64,000 nt of DNA from Nocardia brasiliensis (GTDB lineage: Bacteria > Actinomycetota > Actinomycetes > Mycobacteriales > Mycobacteriaceae): positions 2,232,001 to 2,296,000 of the forward strand of contig NZ_CP046171.1 in NCBI RefSeq assembly GCF_011801125.1, in the 5' to 3' direction. The position numbers were made by a program, and so were the translations under genes. This document shows positions 32,506 through 41,409 of this stretch, piece by piece. The notes beneath the pieces were generated by a model. The model was given only the letters and a program-made list of their open reading frames with translations. It was not told the DNA's origin and ran no database searches. Positions within the stretch are counted from its first letter, which is position 1. Each line of letters begins with the position of its first letter.

Positions 32506-33171
32506 TCAGCGGTGGTCGAGGTGCTTGGTCTCGTTCCAGCTGTCGAGCACCCGGTCGGTGTCGCCCGCGTCGACGAATACCGACCACAGCTCGGGCTGCC
32601 TGCCGTGCCCGTCGCCGGTCACCTCGACCAGGTAGGCGGGAACGGCCACGCTCTGCGCATCGTCACGGGCGGCCAGCTTCGGGTCGTACCAGACGGGAAG
32701 CGCGGTGGCGGCGTGGAATTCGTCGATCGGCGCGTGCGTGCGGCTCGCCATCGCCCGGCGTGCCGTGATCGCTGCCGCGGGTGGTGCGGCGGTGCCGGGC
32801 GCGAACGCGCCGCGCGAGTGCTGCGCCAATGCGCCGGTGACCGAGAGCAGCGCACCGGCGGGATCGAGCGCCGCGGCGACCGACGCGCCGTAGACCCGAA
32901 TCGAGTCGATCTCCTGCCGCATTCGGACCGTGGCGCCCTCGCCGATCGCGAACACCGCGTCGACCACGAGTGCCCCTACCGACCCGGCACCGAAGAGCTG
33001 CCGGATGCCCTCCGCCCACGCGGCCGCGACGGCGGTGGCTTCAGCGGGTACCCCGGAGGGCGGCGGAACCGGGGTATCCGGCACCACCTGCGTGACGATG
33101 CCCTGGTGGTCGGTCAGCACCGTCATGGGCACGGTGGTGAGCTCGCCGCCTTCGGGATGCCGGGAATTCAT
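32506..33171 (-). CDS. FTP/peptidase-propeptide-like protein
   Basis: A 221-residue protein without a clear signal peptide. The C-terminal part AYLVEVTGDGHG...ELWSVFVDAGDTDRVLDSWN resembles the FTP/PepSY propeptide of M4 metallopeptidases (YLVEV...W.VFVDA.TG.VL). The N-terminal segment is predicted mixed alpha/beta and unassigned. It lies upstream of the M1 peptidase on the same strand, so it could be a chaperone or inhibitor for a secreted protease. The family assignment is tentative. Confidence 0.5.
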   Translation of the reverse strand: MNSRHPEGGELTTVPMTVLTDHQGIVTQVVPDTPVPPPSGVPAEATAVAAAWAEGIRQLFGAGSVGALVVDAVFAIGEGATVRMRQEIDSIRVYGASVAAALDPAGALLSVTGALAQHSRGAFAPGTAAPPAAAITARRAMASRTHAPIDEFHAATALPVWYDPKLAARDDAQSVAVPAYLVEVTGDGHGRQPELWSVFVDAGDTDRVLDSWNETKHLDHR

Positions 33172-33486
33172 ACTCAAGTAGAACCACATTCGAGGTGGTC
33201 ATTCGAGTGGGGAAGGACTGGGGAAGCCATTCGACAAATCGCTCGGCCGAGAATTCCGGGAATTGTGAAAAGAAATGGTGGCGCAGGAGTACGCCGGCTG
33301 GTTGCGGTGCGCCGGACTCCGGTGCCGCAATCCCATCTGCCGAAGCGTGTGGCATTCGCTTGCGCGACAACGCCACTCGCCTCGGCAACGACGAGATCAC
33401 GGTACCGAAGCGCCGACACCGCGAGACCGCGGGATGCAAGGTTCGATTCGCATGTCCCACCCGGGATTACGTGATCGAGTCGCGCT
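33172..33486. other. Gene-free stretch
   Basis: These 315 bases between the propeptide-like gene and the ParB/StrR-like gene hold only overlapping spurious frames. They should include the promoter of the propeptide-like gene on the minus strand; no recognisable box or repeat was found. Confidence 0.4.
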
Positions 33487-34341
33487 TCACTTGCACTGCA
33501 ACCGATCGTTGATCCGGGTCGCGAAATCCTGCCAATTCGCGGCATTCTGCCTGGCCATGTCGTGGATGAGATTCAGGCAGTGCTCCGGGATCCGGTCGGC
33601 CAGATCGACGGACTGGGTCGGCGTGCGCGGGCTGGCGTCGAGCCAGCGCAGCAGGGTTCGCCCGGTCTCGGTGAGCCGCAACGACGGGTCGCGGCGCAAG
33701 CTCTGCAACACCGAGGCGGGGCACACCCGCGGCGCGGCGGCCGGCTCGGCGGGCCGGTGCGTCCCGGCGGGGCTGTCACAGGGTTCGGTGCGGCGCTGGC
33801 GATTTCCGTCGGCTCGGCGCACCCGGCGCATCCGGCCGTCGCGGCCTAGTCGCTGGCCGGTCTGGGGAACATCCCCAGATGATTGTCTGCGCACCGCGCC
33901 GACCGTCTTGTGGTCGAGGCCGGCCACCTCGGCGACTTTGCGATCCGACCACAGCGGATACATCCGCATGATCCGCAGCGAGGCGGCTTTGCGGTCGATC
34001 ACCGACAGCGGCAGGCCGTGCGCGATGTTGGCCTGCACCGCGAGCACGAAGGCCTCCTCCTCCGTGCCGTCGAAGAAGCGCACCCGGATGACCCTGGCCC
34101 CCTTCAGTTTTGCCGCCTGCAGACGATGTGCGCCGTCGATGAGCCGCATCGTGCCGCGATGCACCAGAATCGGCGGCAGCTCGGTCTCCGTTGCCGCGAG
34201 CACCTGCGTATGCGCGGAGTCTTCGGCACGTACCCGGAGCGCGCCGCCGATGTCTATGGACTCGATGGGGATCTCGACGACTACGTCGGTGACCCCCACT
34301 CTCGTATCGTCGTTGTCCACGTTCAACCTGTGTTCACTCAC
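33487..34341 (-). CDS. ParB/StrR-like DNA-binding regulator
   Basis: A 284-residue protein. Residues 20-125 form a ParB N-terminal (sulfiredoxin-like) domain: IPIESIDIGGALRVRAED, PPILVHRGTMRLIDGAHRLQ with the conserved DGxHR, and ANIAHGLPLSVIDRKAASLR. A HTH follows (DRKVAEVAGLDHKTVGAVRR), then an Arg-rich linker and a C-terminal helical domain. This is the architecture of StrR-type pathway activators of antibiotic clusters, not of chromosomal ParB. No biosynthetic cluster is visible nearby. GTG start, overlapping a possible small upstream gene by eight bases. Confidence 0.82.
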   Translation of the reverse strand: MSEHRLNVDNDDTRVGVTDVVVEIPIESIDIGGALRVRAEDSAHTQVLAATETELPPILVHRGTMRLIDGAHRLQAAKLKGARVIRVRFFDGTEEEAFVLAVQANIAHGLPLSVIDRKAASLRIMRMYPLWSDRKVAEVAGLDHKTVGAVRRQSSGDVPQTGQRLGRDGRMRRVRRADGNRQRRTEPCDSPAGTHRPAEPAAAPRVCPASVLQSLRRDPSLRLTETGRTLLRWLDASPRTPTQSVDLADRIPEHCLNLIHDMARQNAANWQDFATRINDRLQCK

Positions 34342-34540
34342 GGCGGTACTCCTGCGTCGAAGCCGAGATCACATTCCGTAGCAATTCCGCACCGCCACTG
34401 TCGATCCGAAGCGCTGATGGCGGGACGAATCGGTGCAGGAGCCACGGCGCGGTGCCGGGGCAGACGGTGACTTTGTAGCGCGGACAGCAATATTTCACAT
34501 TCGCAGCAAGACGGCAACGATACGGTGTCCAAACGTTCAT
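34334..34540 (-). CDS. Possible small Cys-containing protein upstream of the StrR-like gene
   Basis: A 68-residue frame starting MNVWTPYRCRLAANVKYCCP and ending eight bases inside the regulator gene, which would couple translation. It has four cysteines. The second half has the GC-rich third positions of real genes, while the first third is AT-rich. No ribosome site is obvious. No family is recognised, and it may be spurious. Confidence 0.3.
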   Translation of the reverse strand: MNVWTPYRCRLAANVKYCCPRYKVTVCPGTAPWLLHRFVPPSALRIDSGGAELLRNVISASTQEYRRE

Positions 34541-35245
34541 ACAATCGCGATGTTCGGGCGCGTCACGGAATGGCGCACTTGCGCTATTCAGTGAATGGTG
34601 TTCATCCGGCCGACAAGGGCCCTGATCGCCGGAAACCGCCAGTTCCGACCGTCCGTCCCCGCTGGGCGGACACGCCGCCGGACCATAGGTCCATCTATCG
34701 AAAGTGTCATGTCCGGGCGATTCCGATGTGCTTGTCTGCCAGTTGATCTGCGGTGGCGCGGCAGATCGCCTATCATCGGATGACCTACTCATCCGTGTGA
34801 CGGACGGAGGGCTCTTTGGCCGCATTTTCCGACGATTGCCCTCATCAGCAACGATTTCCGTGAGGCGGCTCGTTGCGGTGTCCCCGTATAAGCGGTAGCG
34901 CGGCAAACCTCCAGCGCTACAACCACACTACTGCTCGACCGTCGGCCAAAGCTTCGCATGTCCTCCGGCGCGAATCAACCGCGCGGAATCGTGGCCCACG
35001 GTAAAATGTGCGGTGCGTCGGGTCCGCGTGGTCGGATCGGATTCCGTCACTCGGACAATTCTTCCACAATATGTCGGCAACCAACTCGGGTGTCGGCGAC
35101 TACATTCTTTCCTCCGCTCATTCGCTGCGTGTAACGGTGCGTTCACGAGCCATTCTTTCGTGGCTGACACCGTTCCGATCGGCTCAACAGCAGGCGAACT
35201 TCCTTTGTCTGTGCACCGGTCCCGCGTTTGATCGAGAGGAATGTT
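34541..35245. other. AT-richer gene-free region
   Basis: About 700 bases before the phospholipase C gene, visibly less GC-rich than the surroundings. No convincing gene or RNA is seen; short frames on both strands lack start signals. It is the kind of region that Lsr2 would bind. Confidence 0.45.
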
Positions 35246-37297
35246 GTGTCACAGTCGGATTCAGGTTTTGCCAGACGCCGTTTCCTCGGCGCGACGCTGG
35301 GTGCCGCCGCGTTGGCCGGCGGTTTGCAGGCATTTCCGCCCGACATGATGGAAGCGCTCGCCGCGCCCAATCGGAAGGGCACGATCGGTGACGTCGAGCA
35401 CGTCGTGATCCTGATGCAGGAGAACCGCTCCTTCGATCATTATTTCGGCACGATGCGCGGGGTGCGCGGACTCGGTGACGCCTCGGTGGTGGCGAGACCG
35501 GACGGTCGCGACGTCTATCACCAGCCCGCCGACGGGCGCGCCGACGGGGGCTATCTGCTGCCGTTCCATGTGGACACCAAGGTGGTCGACGGCCAAGATC
35601 TCGGCGATCTGCCGCACGGCTGGGACGATCAGCATCGCGCGGTCCACGGTGGCTGGAGCGACGGCTGGACCGCGGCGAAGGGGGAGATGGCGATGGGCTA
35701 CTTCACCGCCGCGGACATCCCGTTCCACCGCGCGCTCGCCGACGCGTACACGGTCTGCGACCACTACCACTGCTCGGTGCTCGGGCCTACCACACCCAAC
35801 CGGCTCTATCACTGGACCGGAACCATCGATCCGGACGGGCAGCACGGCGGGCCCGCGATCAGCAATCCGTCCGACTACCGGCCCGTCTATCGGTGGACAA
35901 CCTATCCGGAACGGCTGCTGGACAAGGGGATCAGCTGGAAGGTCTACGCCAACGACGAGGTGGGCGACGATTCCGGGCACCCGTTCGTCGGCGACTACGG
36001 GGACAACCCGCTGTGGCTCTTCGACGCCTACCATGACTCGAACAACTCCGAACTCGCCGCGCGGGCAAAGGTATTCGGCGCGCACAACTGGAAGCCGGAC
36101 TCCGGGCGCGGCAAGGATGTCGAGCACGTGCTCGCCGAGTTCCTCGGCGACTGTAAGGCGAACAGGCTTCCGCAGGTGTCCTGGATCGTCGCGCCCTACG
36201 GCTATTCCGAGCATCCCGCGGCGCGTCCGGTCGACGGCGCGGCCTACACCTCCGCGGTGTTGAAAGCCCTGTGGGCCAACCAGAATCTGTGGAACTCGAC
36301 CGCCGTGCTGATCAACTTCGATGAGAACGACGGCTTTTTCGACCATGTGCCGCCGCCGATGGCGCCGCCCGGCACCCCGGGCGAGTACGTCGACGGCAGG
36401 CCCATCGGCCTCGGCCCCCGGGTGCCGATGCTGGTCATCTCGCCGTGGAGCCGCGGCGGCTGGGTGAATTCGCAGGTGTACGACCACACTTCGGTGATTC
36501 GCTTCCTGGAGAAATGGACGGGGGTTAACGAGCCGAACATCTCCGCGTGGCGGCGCTCGATCTGCGGCGACCTCACCGGCTGCTTCGATTTCGGCAAGAC
36601 CGACACGACCGTTCCAATGCTGCCCGACGCCAACGCGCTGCGGGCACAGGCCGACGCCACCCAGCGCACGTTGCCCGCACCCGCACCGCCGCCTACCGGT
36701 GCGCAACGCCCGCCGGTGCAGGAATCCGGCACCCGCCCGGCCCGCCCGCTGCCTTACGCGCCGGCGGTCAACGCGACCTTGACCCCGGAGGGCTTGCTCG
36801 TCACCGCGTTCCGCAACACCGGTACCGCCGATCTGCAACTGGCCGCCTACCGGGCCGACGGACATACCGACGGGCCATGGCACTACGATGTGATAGCGGG
36901 GACGACGGTCACCGACACCTGGAATATCCCGACCTACCCCGGCAAGAAGTACGGCATCGCGGTGCACGGCCCCAACCGGTTCCTCTGGCGGCTGGCAGGC
37001 ACCTCGACGGGTCCGCTCGAGGTCACCGCCGCCTACACCCCCGACTACAAGCTGCAGCTGTCGATGACGAACAAGGGCTCCACCGAAGCGACCGTCACCG
37101 TCAAAGCGAACAGCTACCGCACCGACGGCCCGTGGACCTACCGCCTCGCGCCCGGAAAGACCACGGTCGACACCTGGAACGCCCTGAGCCACGGCAAGGG
37201 CTGGTACGACCTGTCCCTAACCGTCGACATCGACCCGACCTACGAACGCCACTTCCGTGGCCACATCGAGAACGGTCAGCCAAGCGTGACCGGCTGA
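35246..37297 (+). CDS. Phosphocholine-specific phospholipase C (Tat-exported)
   Basis: A 683-residue enzyme with a Tat signal (ARRRFLGATLGAAALAGG). The phosphoesterase domain begins VEHVVILMQENRSFDHYFGT, and further conserved parts are YHWTGTIDP, NFDENDGFFDHVPPP and GLGPRVPMLVISPWSRGG. Two copies of the bacterial phospholipase C C-terminal domain follow (about 500-590 and 600-683). It cleaves phosphatidylcholine or sphingomyelin outside the cell and is a virulence factor in mycobacteria. The GTG after AGAGGA was chosen as start. Confidence 0.93.
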   Translation: MSQSDSGFARRRFLGATLGAAALAGGLQAFPPDMMEALAAPNRKGTIGDVEHVVILMQENRSFDHYFGTMRGVRGLGDASVVARPDGRDVYHQPADGRADGGYLLPFHVDTKVVDGQDLGDLPHGWDDQHRAVHGGWSDGWTAAKGEMAMGYFTAADIPFHRALADAYTVCDHYHCSVLGPTTPNRLYHWTGTIDPDGQHGGPAISNPSDYRPVYRWTTYPERLLDKGISWKVYANDEVGDDSGHPFVGDYGDNPLWLFDAYHDSNNSELAARAKVFGAHNWKPDSGRGKDVEHVLAEFLGDCKANRLPQVSWIVAPYGYSEHPAARPVDGAAYTSAVLKALWANQNLWNSTAVLINFDENDGFFDHVPPPMAPPGTPGEYVDGRPIGLGPRVPMLVISPWSRGGWVNSQVYDHTSVIRFLEKWTGVNEPNISAWRRSICGDLTGCFDFGKTDTTVPMLPDANALRAQADATQRTLPAPAPPPTGAQRPPVQESGTRPARPLPYAPAVNATLTPEGLLVTAFRNTGTADLQLAAYRADGHTDGPWHYDVIAGTTVTDTWNIPTYPGKKYGIAVHGPNRFLWRLAGTSTGPLEVTAAYTPDYKLQLSMTNKGSTEATVTVKANSYRTDGPWTYRLAPGKTTVDTWNALSHGKGWYDLSLTVDIDPTYERHFRGHIENGQPSVTG

Positions 37298-37531
37298 CCG
37301 GGCCCGGACACCTCGTAGCGCGCCCCGCTCACCGTCGTTCGGGCCGCGCCGGTTATGGCTTGTCCAGGTCGGGGATGTCCGCTGGTCGGGTGGCTGGACT
37401 GGTCGGGGAGGTGAGTGGGCTGACCTGGGGGCGGGGGTCTCGTAGGGTGGGTCTTGGATTGCCCACTTGCCGTGGTTCGGGCTGTGCTGGTTGTGGCATG
37501 GTTCGGGGCGGCCGATGCGAGCGTGAGGACC

Positions 37532-38038
37532 ATGTCGGAGAACGCCAGTGCTGATCGGAGCGCTTTCGATGCGGTGATCGCGGCCGCGGACTACCCGGTG
37601 TTCGTCGTGACCACGCATGCGGGCGGGCGTAATGCCGGGTGTCTGGTCGGGTTCACCTCGCAGGTGAGCATCGATCCGCGGCGGTTTCTGGTCGGGATCT
37701 CCAAGACGAACTTCACCTACGGGGTCGCGATGGCGGCCGAGCGCCTCGCCGTGCATCTGCTGAGCCGTGAACAGTCTTCGCTGGCCGCGCTTTTCGGGGC
37801 GGAGACCGGCGACGACATCAACAAGTTCGGACACTGCAAGTGGCATCCCGGCCCGGGCGATGTGCCGATCCTGGATGCTGCCGCGGGGTGGTTCACCGGC
37901 CGCATCCTGGCCCGCCACGACCTGGGCGATCATGTCGGCCTGGTGGTCGAGCCGACTTCGGCCGCCGGGCCGCCGACCGGGCAGGAAGCGTTACGCTACC
38001 GCGCCGTCGCCGACCTGAAACCCGGCCACGTCGCCTGA
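37532..38038 (+). CDS. Flavin reductase-like (FMN-binding split barrel) protein
   Basis: A 168-residue flavin reductase domain: DYPVFVVTTHAGGRNAGCLV, GFTSQVSIDPRRFLVGISKT, AVHLLSREQSSLAALFG and a C-terminal DHVGLVVEP. Such proteins reduce FMN or use it as bound cofactor for a partner oxygenase. GAGGACC lies directly before the ATG. No monooxygenase partner is adjacent. Convergent with the sigma factor gene, five bases apart. Confidence 0.85.
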   Translation: MSENASADRSAFDAVIAAADYPVFVVTTHAGGRNAGCLVGFTSQVSIDPRRFLVGISKTNFTYGVAMAAERLAVHLLSREQSSLAALFGAETGDDINKFGHCKWHPGPGDVPILDAAAGWFTGRILARHDLGDHVGLVVEPTSAAGPPTGQEALRYRAVADLKPGHVA

Positions 38039-38043
38039 GCGAG

Positions 38044-38883
38044 TCAGGCCACCGCCATCGCCTGTTCCGGCTCCAGCGCCTGTTCACGCAGGGTATCCAG
38101 GGTTTTGGCGAGGATGCGGGACACCTGCATCTGCGAGACGCCGAGCCGTTCGGCGATCTGAGCCTGAGTCATCGACTCGAAGAAGCGCATGATCAGCACC
38201 CGGCGTTCCCGCTCGGGCAGCGCGGCGATCAGCGGCCGTACCGTCATAGATTCCTCCAGCAGCCGGTAGCACGGTTCGTCCGCGCCGAGCCCGGCGGCGA
38301 CGGGCAGCGGTGTGTTCTCGCTGTCCTCGCGCATGACGGTGTCCAGGGACCTGGTCTGATAGCCGTTGCTCGCGATCAACGCCTGCGTCACCGTGCCGAC
38401 GTCGACCGACAGTTCGGCGGCGAGCTCGTGTGCGGTCGGCACCCGCCCGAGCCGGTTCGACAGCAGCTCGGTCGCCGGGCCGATCAGCTGCTGAATCTCC
38501 TTGAGCCGCCGAGGTACTCGCACCGCCCAGGTGTTGTCCCGGAAGTGCCTGCGCACCTCGCCCATGATCGTCGGGACGGCGAAGGACAGGAACGAACTGC
38601 CGCGCGCGACATCGAACCGGTCCACCGAGAGCACCAGCCCGACCCGGGCGATCTGGTGCAGATCATCGAATGTCTCACCGCGCCCGGCGAATCGGCGCGC
38701 GATGTGTTCGGCCAGCGGCAGGCAGCGCCGCATGATCTCTTCGCGCAGTTCGCCGCGGTGCGGGTCGTCGGCCTCTAGCGCGGTCATCTTCTCGAACCAG
38801 GGCTCGATGTTGTCGTAGCTGTCGCCGCGGGAGTGCGTGCGTGCCGCGGCGTCGGCGTCGTCCTTCGTGAACTTACGTTCCAT
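38044..38883 (-). CDS. sigF: RNA polymerase sigma factor of the SigB/SigF family
   Basis: A 279-residue group 3 sigma factor. Region 2 reads GETFDDLHQIARVGLVLSVD and FDVARGSSFLSFAVPTIMGE, region 3 follows, and region 4 is LPERERRVLIMRFFESMTQA then IAERLGVSQMQVSRILAKTL. It directs general stress transcription. The ATG overlaps the end of the anti-sigma gene by 11 bases and GAGGAA precedes it. A SigF-type promoter before the anti-sigma gene indicates autoactivation. Confidence 0.93.
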   Translation of the reverse strand: MERKFTKDDADAAARTHSRGDSYDNIEPWFEKMTALEADDPHRGELREEIMRRCLPLAEHIARRFAGRGETFDDLHQIARVGLVLSVDRFDVARGSSFLSFAVPTIMGEVRRHFRDNTWAVRVPRRLKEIQQLIGPATELLSNRLGRVPTAHELAAELSVDVGTVTQALIASNGYQTRSLDTVMREDSENTPLPVAAGLGADEPCYRLLEESMTVRPLIAALPERERRVLIMRFFESMTQAQIAERLGVSQMQVSRILAKTLDTLREQALEPEQAMAVA

Positions 38884-39319
38884 CGGATGTTCCTCGCTCC
38901 CAACTGAATTCGATGACGGTCGGATACCCACCGGCGACCGGATCAAAAGGGCCACGGCTGGATTCGGCCGAATCGGTGAGCAACTGGACCAACTGCCAGC
39001 TCAAGGGATCTCGCCGATCCTCGGCGTCACGCGTCGCCGTCGCGGCGATCCGCGCGGTGAATCTACGTCTGGTGTAATCGAACTCACAGCGCAGTGTGGT
39101 GCCGGGAACCGCATCCAGCATCATCGCGGTCGCCGCCTCGCTGACGACCAAGCGGATGTCGGGAATGGCATCGAGGGTGATGTCGGCCATCATGCACACC
39201 GTGTCGGTGAGCGCACGCAACATCCCCAATTCGTGCAGATCAGCAGCCAATTCGAGCGACACCCGGTGCGTGAGCACCGCGGTGTGCCATGGTGTCGCCT
39301 GCTCGGAAGCCACCTTCAT
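38873..39319 (-). CDS. Anti-sigma factor, UsfX/RsbW-like
   Basis: About 148 residues with an HATPase-type fold: RALTDTVCMMADITLDAIPD, LVVSEAATAMMLDAVPGTTL, a central strand pair and GPFDPVAGGYPTVIEFSW. This is the organisation of mycobacterial UsfX, which binds and inhibits SigF; the ATP-binding asparagine of RsbW is not evident. The ATG at 39319 follows GGAGG; an ATG at 39337 is also possible, whereas one at 39355 lies in the promoter. It overlaps sigF. Confidence 0.82.
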   Translation of the reverse strand: MKVASEQATPWHTAVLTHRVSLELAADLHELGMLRALTDTVCMMADITLDAIPDIRLVVSEAATAMMLDAVPGTTLRCEFDYTRRRFTARIAATATRDAEDRRDPLSWQLVQLLTDSAESSRGPFDPVAGGYPTVIEFSWERGTSDGT

Positions 39320-39353
39320 CTGTTCACCGCCTCCCATCGCGTCACTGATGGCC

Positions 39354-39378
39354 ATACCCGCGCCACAGCAACCCAATC
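39354..39378 (-). promoter_or_regulatory. SigF-type promoter of the anti-sigma/sigF operon
   Basis: On the minus strand GATT, 15 bases and GGGTAT. It is the same arrangement, with GATTGGG in common, as upstream of csbD at 5.98 kb. It places the transcription start just before the anti-sigma gene and implies that SigF amplifies its own operon. Confidence 0.7.
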
Positions 39379-39392
39379 GACGAGATCGGTGC

Positions 39393-40298
39393 TCAGGACT
39401 CCGGACGTCTACCGGTGTCGCCGGTGCGGCTGACCTCGTAGCCGAGCAGCCGCTCGGCCTCCTCGATCCCACCCTGGAGGTCGCCGACCGCGTTCATCTT
39501 CGACAGGTCCAAACCGATTGTCACCAGCGTCAACGCGATCTCCGAGGACAGACCGGTGATGATCACGTTGGCGCCCATGAGGCCCGAGGCGTCGACGGTT
39601 TGCACCAGGTGGTTGGCCACGGTGGAGTCGATCTGCGGCACACCGGTGATGTCGATCACGACGACCTTGGCGCGGTTGGAGCGAATCGCGCGCAGCAACT
39701 GTTCGGTGAGCTGGCGGGCGCGCTGGCTGTCGAGCACGCCGATGATCGGCAGGATGAGTAGTTGTTCGCGGACCTGCAGCACCGGGGTGGACAGCTCGCG
39801 GATGGCTTCCTGCTGCTGGCGGATGATGCGTTCGCGCTCTTCGACGAAGGAGACGCCGACCGTGTTGGCGATGCGGTTGGCGGCGGGCTCGTAGGCGTCG
39901 AGGACGGCGTTGAGCAGCTGGAAGTCAGTCTGGTACTTCTCGAACAGCGAGCGTGCGAGCACGTCGCGCAGCAGCAGCACGATGCCGAGCACCTCGTCGG
40001 TTTCGACGCCTCTCGGAATGATGCGCTCGGACAGGTCACGGGCATAGTCCTGCAGGGCCTCGACCGAGCCGGTTTCGAGGACGGCGACGTAGTTGTCGTA
40101 GACGGAGGTCGCCTCGGAGAACATCTCGTCGGGCGTCATCGCGGTGAGCAGTTGTGCGTCGGTGATGCGGCGCGCCCATTCCTCGCGCAGCACGGTGCGG
40201 TTCTGGCGCAGGTGTTCGACCAGCTCGGAGAGTAGGCCCTCGCTCACTCCGTTGGAATTGCTGTCCGCCGCCAACATGCCGATCGACACTTCGGACAC
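39393..40298 (-). CDS. RsbR-like STAS-domain regulator
   Basis: A 301-residue stressosome-type protein. Residues 20-165 form an RsbR N-terminal (RsbRD) helical domain (LVEHLRQNRTVLREEWARRI, SLFEKYQTDFQLLNAVLDAY); a linker ERERIIRQQQEAIRELSTPV leads into a C-terminal STAS domain (about 180-290) with the phospho-acceptor region DITGVPQIDSTVANHLV. It would modulate the anti-sigma partner switch. GTG start after GGAGG. A GGGTAT lies about 100 bases upstream on the same strand but its -35 spacing is long. Confidence 0.9.
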   Translation of the reverse strand: MSEVSIGMLAADSNSNGVSEGLLSELVEHLRQNRTVLREEWARRITDAQLLTAMTPDEMFSEATSVYDNYVAVLETGSVEALQDYARDLSERIIPRGVETDEVLGIVLLLRDVLARSLFEKYQTDFQLLNAVLDAYEPAANRIANTVGVSFVEERERIIRQQQEAIRELSTPVLQVREQLLILPIIGVLDSQRARQLTEQLLRAIRSNRAKVVVIDITGVPQIDSTVANHLVQTVDASGLMGANVIITGLSSEIALTLVTIGLDLSKMNAVGDLQGGIEEAERLLGYEVSRTGDTGRRPES

Positions 40299-40506
40299 TG
40301 CCGCCTCCGGTCCGTCCCCACGCGAGTCGACTCACGTGCTCTGAGAAGCGGTGGCCAGCACGTACGTTGGACTGTTCCACCGACCGCAGAATCGTATACC
40401 CATCGGGGGTCTCGGCCAGGAACTTCGGCACGTTTCCGGGCTGCCGCCGTGGACGTGACATTCGCGCCGTGGAGCGGCCGAAATACAGCTAATCGACAGC
40501 GTGTCG

Positions 40507-41247
40507 TTATGTCGTGGTGCCGCGTCCGGCCTCGTGGTTTCGTGGACCCATCCGGGGCGAGGCGGTGTCGCCGCGGAGCAGACCGTCCACCTCGGTATCG
40601 GTGAGCGTGTCGAAACGCTGGTAGGCCTGCCCGATCGTGCGAATCTGCGCTGGCGTTTCCAGGCACACCACCTTGTCGGCGTAGTAGGACAGGGTGCGCG
40701 CGATGCGGTGCGGCGCGACCGGGACGGCGAGCACGACGCGGACCGCGCCGCGCCGATACGCCGCCTGACAGGCGGTGCGCGCGGTAATGCCGGTGCGCAC
40801 GCCGTCGTCGATCACCAGCGCGGTGCGGCCGTGCAGCTCCGCCCGCCTGCCGTGCGGGTGGAACCGCTGGCACCGTCGGCGTAGTCGGTCGCTACCGTGC
40901 CGTTCGGCGGCGGTGATCTCCGCGGCCGTCAACATGGCGCCGCGCACGACCACCTCATCGATCAGCTTGGTGTCGTGCTCGGCGACCGCGCCGAAGGTGA
41001 GATCGGGCCGGTAGGGGACGCGCAGTTTGTTCACCACGACCGTGTCGAGCGGAACGCGCAGCGCCGCCGCTACCTCGTACGCCACCGCCAAGCCGCCGCG
41101 CGGGACGCCGAGCGTGACTACATCGGGGCCACGGAACGCTTGCAATTGGTAGGCGAGTCGACGGCCCGCGTCACGCCGATCGAGAAACAGCGAACGTTGA
41201 TGTGTGCGGCGACCGCTGTGGTCCCCGGATCGTGCTGTGCGGTCCAT
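40507..41247 (-). CDS. Phosphoribosyltransferase-domain protein
   Basis: A 246-residue protein with a type I PRTase domain: DRRDAGRRLAYQLQAFRGPD, VTLGVPRGGLAVAYEVAAAL, then the PRPP loop ALVIDDGVRTGITARTACQA near residue 142. Relatives in actinomycetes sit in dormancy or stress regulons and often carry an extra hydrolase domain, which is missing here. The true substrate is unknown. Situated within the SigF stress block. The N-terminal 18 residues are basic and the start is uncertain. Confidence 0.85.
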   Translation of the reverse strand: MDRTARSGDHSGRRTHQRSLFLDRRDAGRRLAYQLQAFRGPDVVTLGVPRGGLAVAYEVAAALRVPLDTVVVNKLRVPYRPDLTFGAVAEHDTKLIDEVVVRGAMLTAAEITAAERHGSDRLRRRCQRFHPHGRRAELHGRTALVIDDGVRTGITARTACQAAYRRGAVRVVLAVPVAPHRIARTLSYYADKVVCLETPAQIRTIGQAYQRFDTLTDTEVDGLLRGDTASPRMGPRNHEAGRGTTT

Positions 41248-41409
41248 CCTTCCCCCGTGCGTCGAGTGGCTGATCCGGAGCCGCGCTTCAGGACTCGGGT
41301 GGGCGGTCCAATTATACTCGGCGGTAGTGCTTCAGGCGATGGATCGACGCATGCGCTCAGCGACGAAATATGTTGGGACAGTGACGCAATCGGCGACAGT
41401 AGGCTGCTG

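Noticed and set aside
35261..37192. 643-codon open frame antisense to phospholipase C
   Set aside because: A shadow of the GC-rich third positions of the phospholipase gene, without start signal or domains.
40299..40401. GGGTAT upstream of the STAS gene as a fourth SigF promoter
   Set aside because: The best -35 (GTTC) is 18 bases away, longer than the usual 14-17, so it is not counted as a feature.
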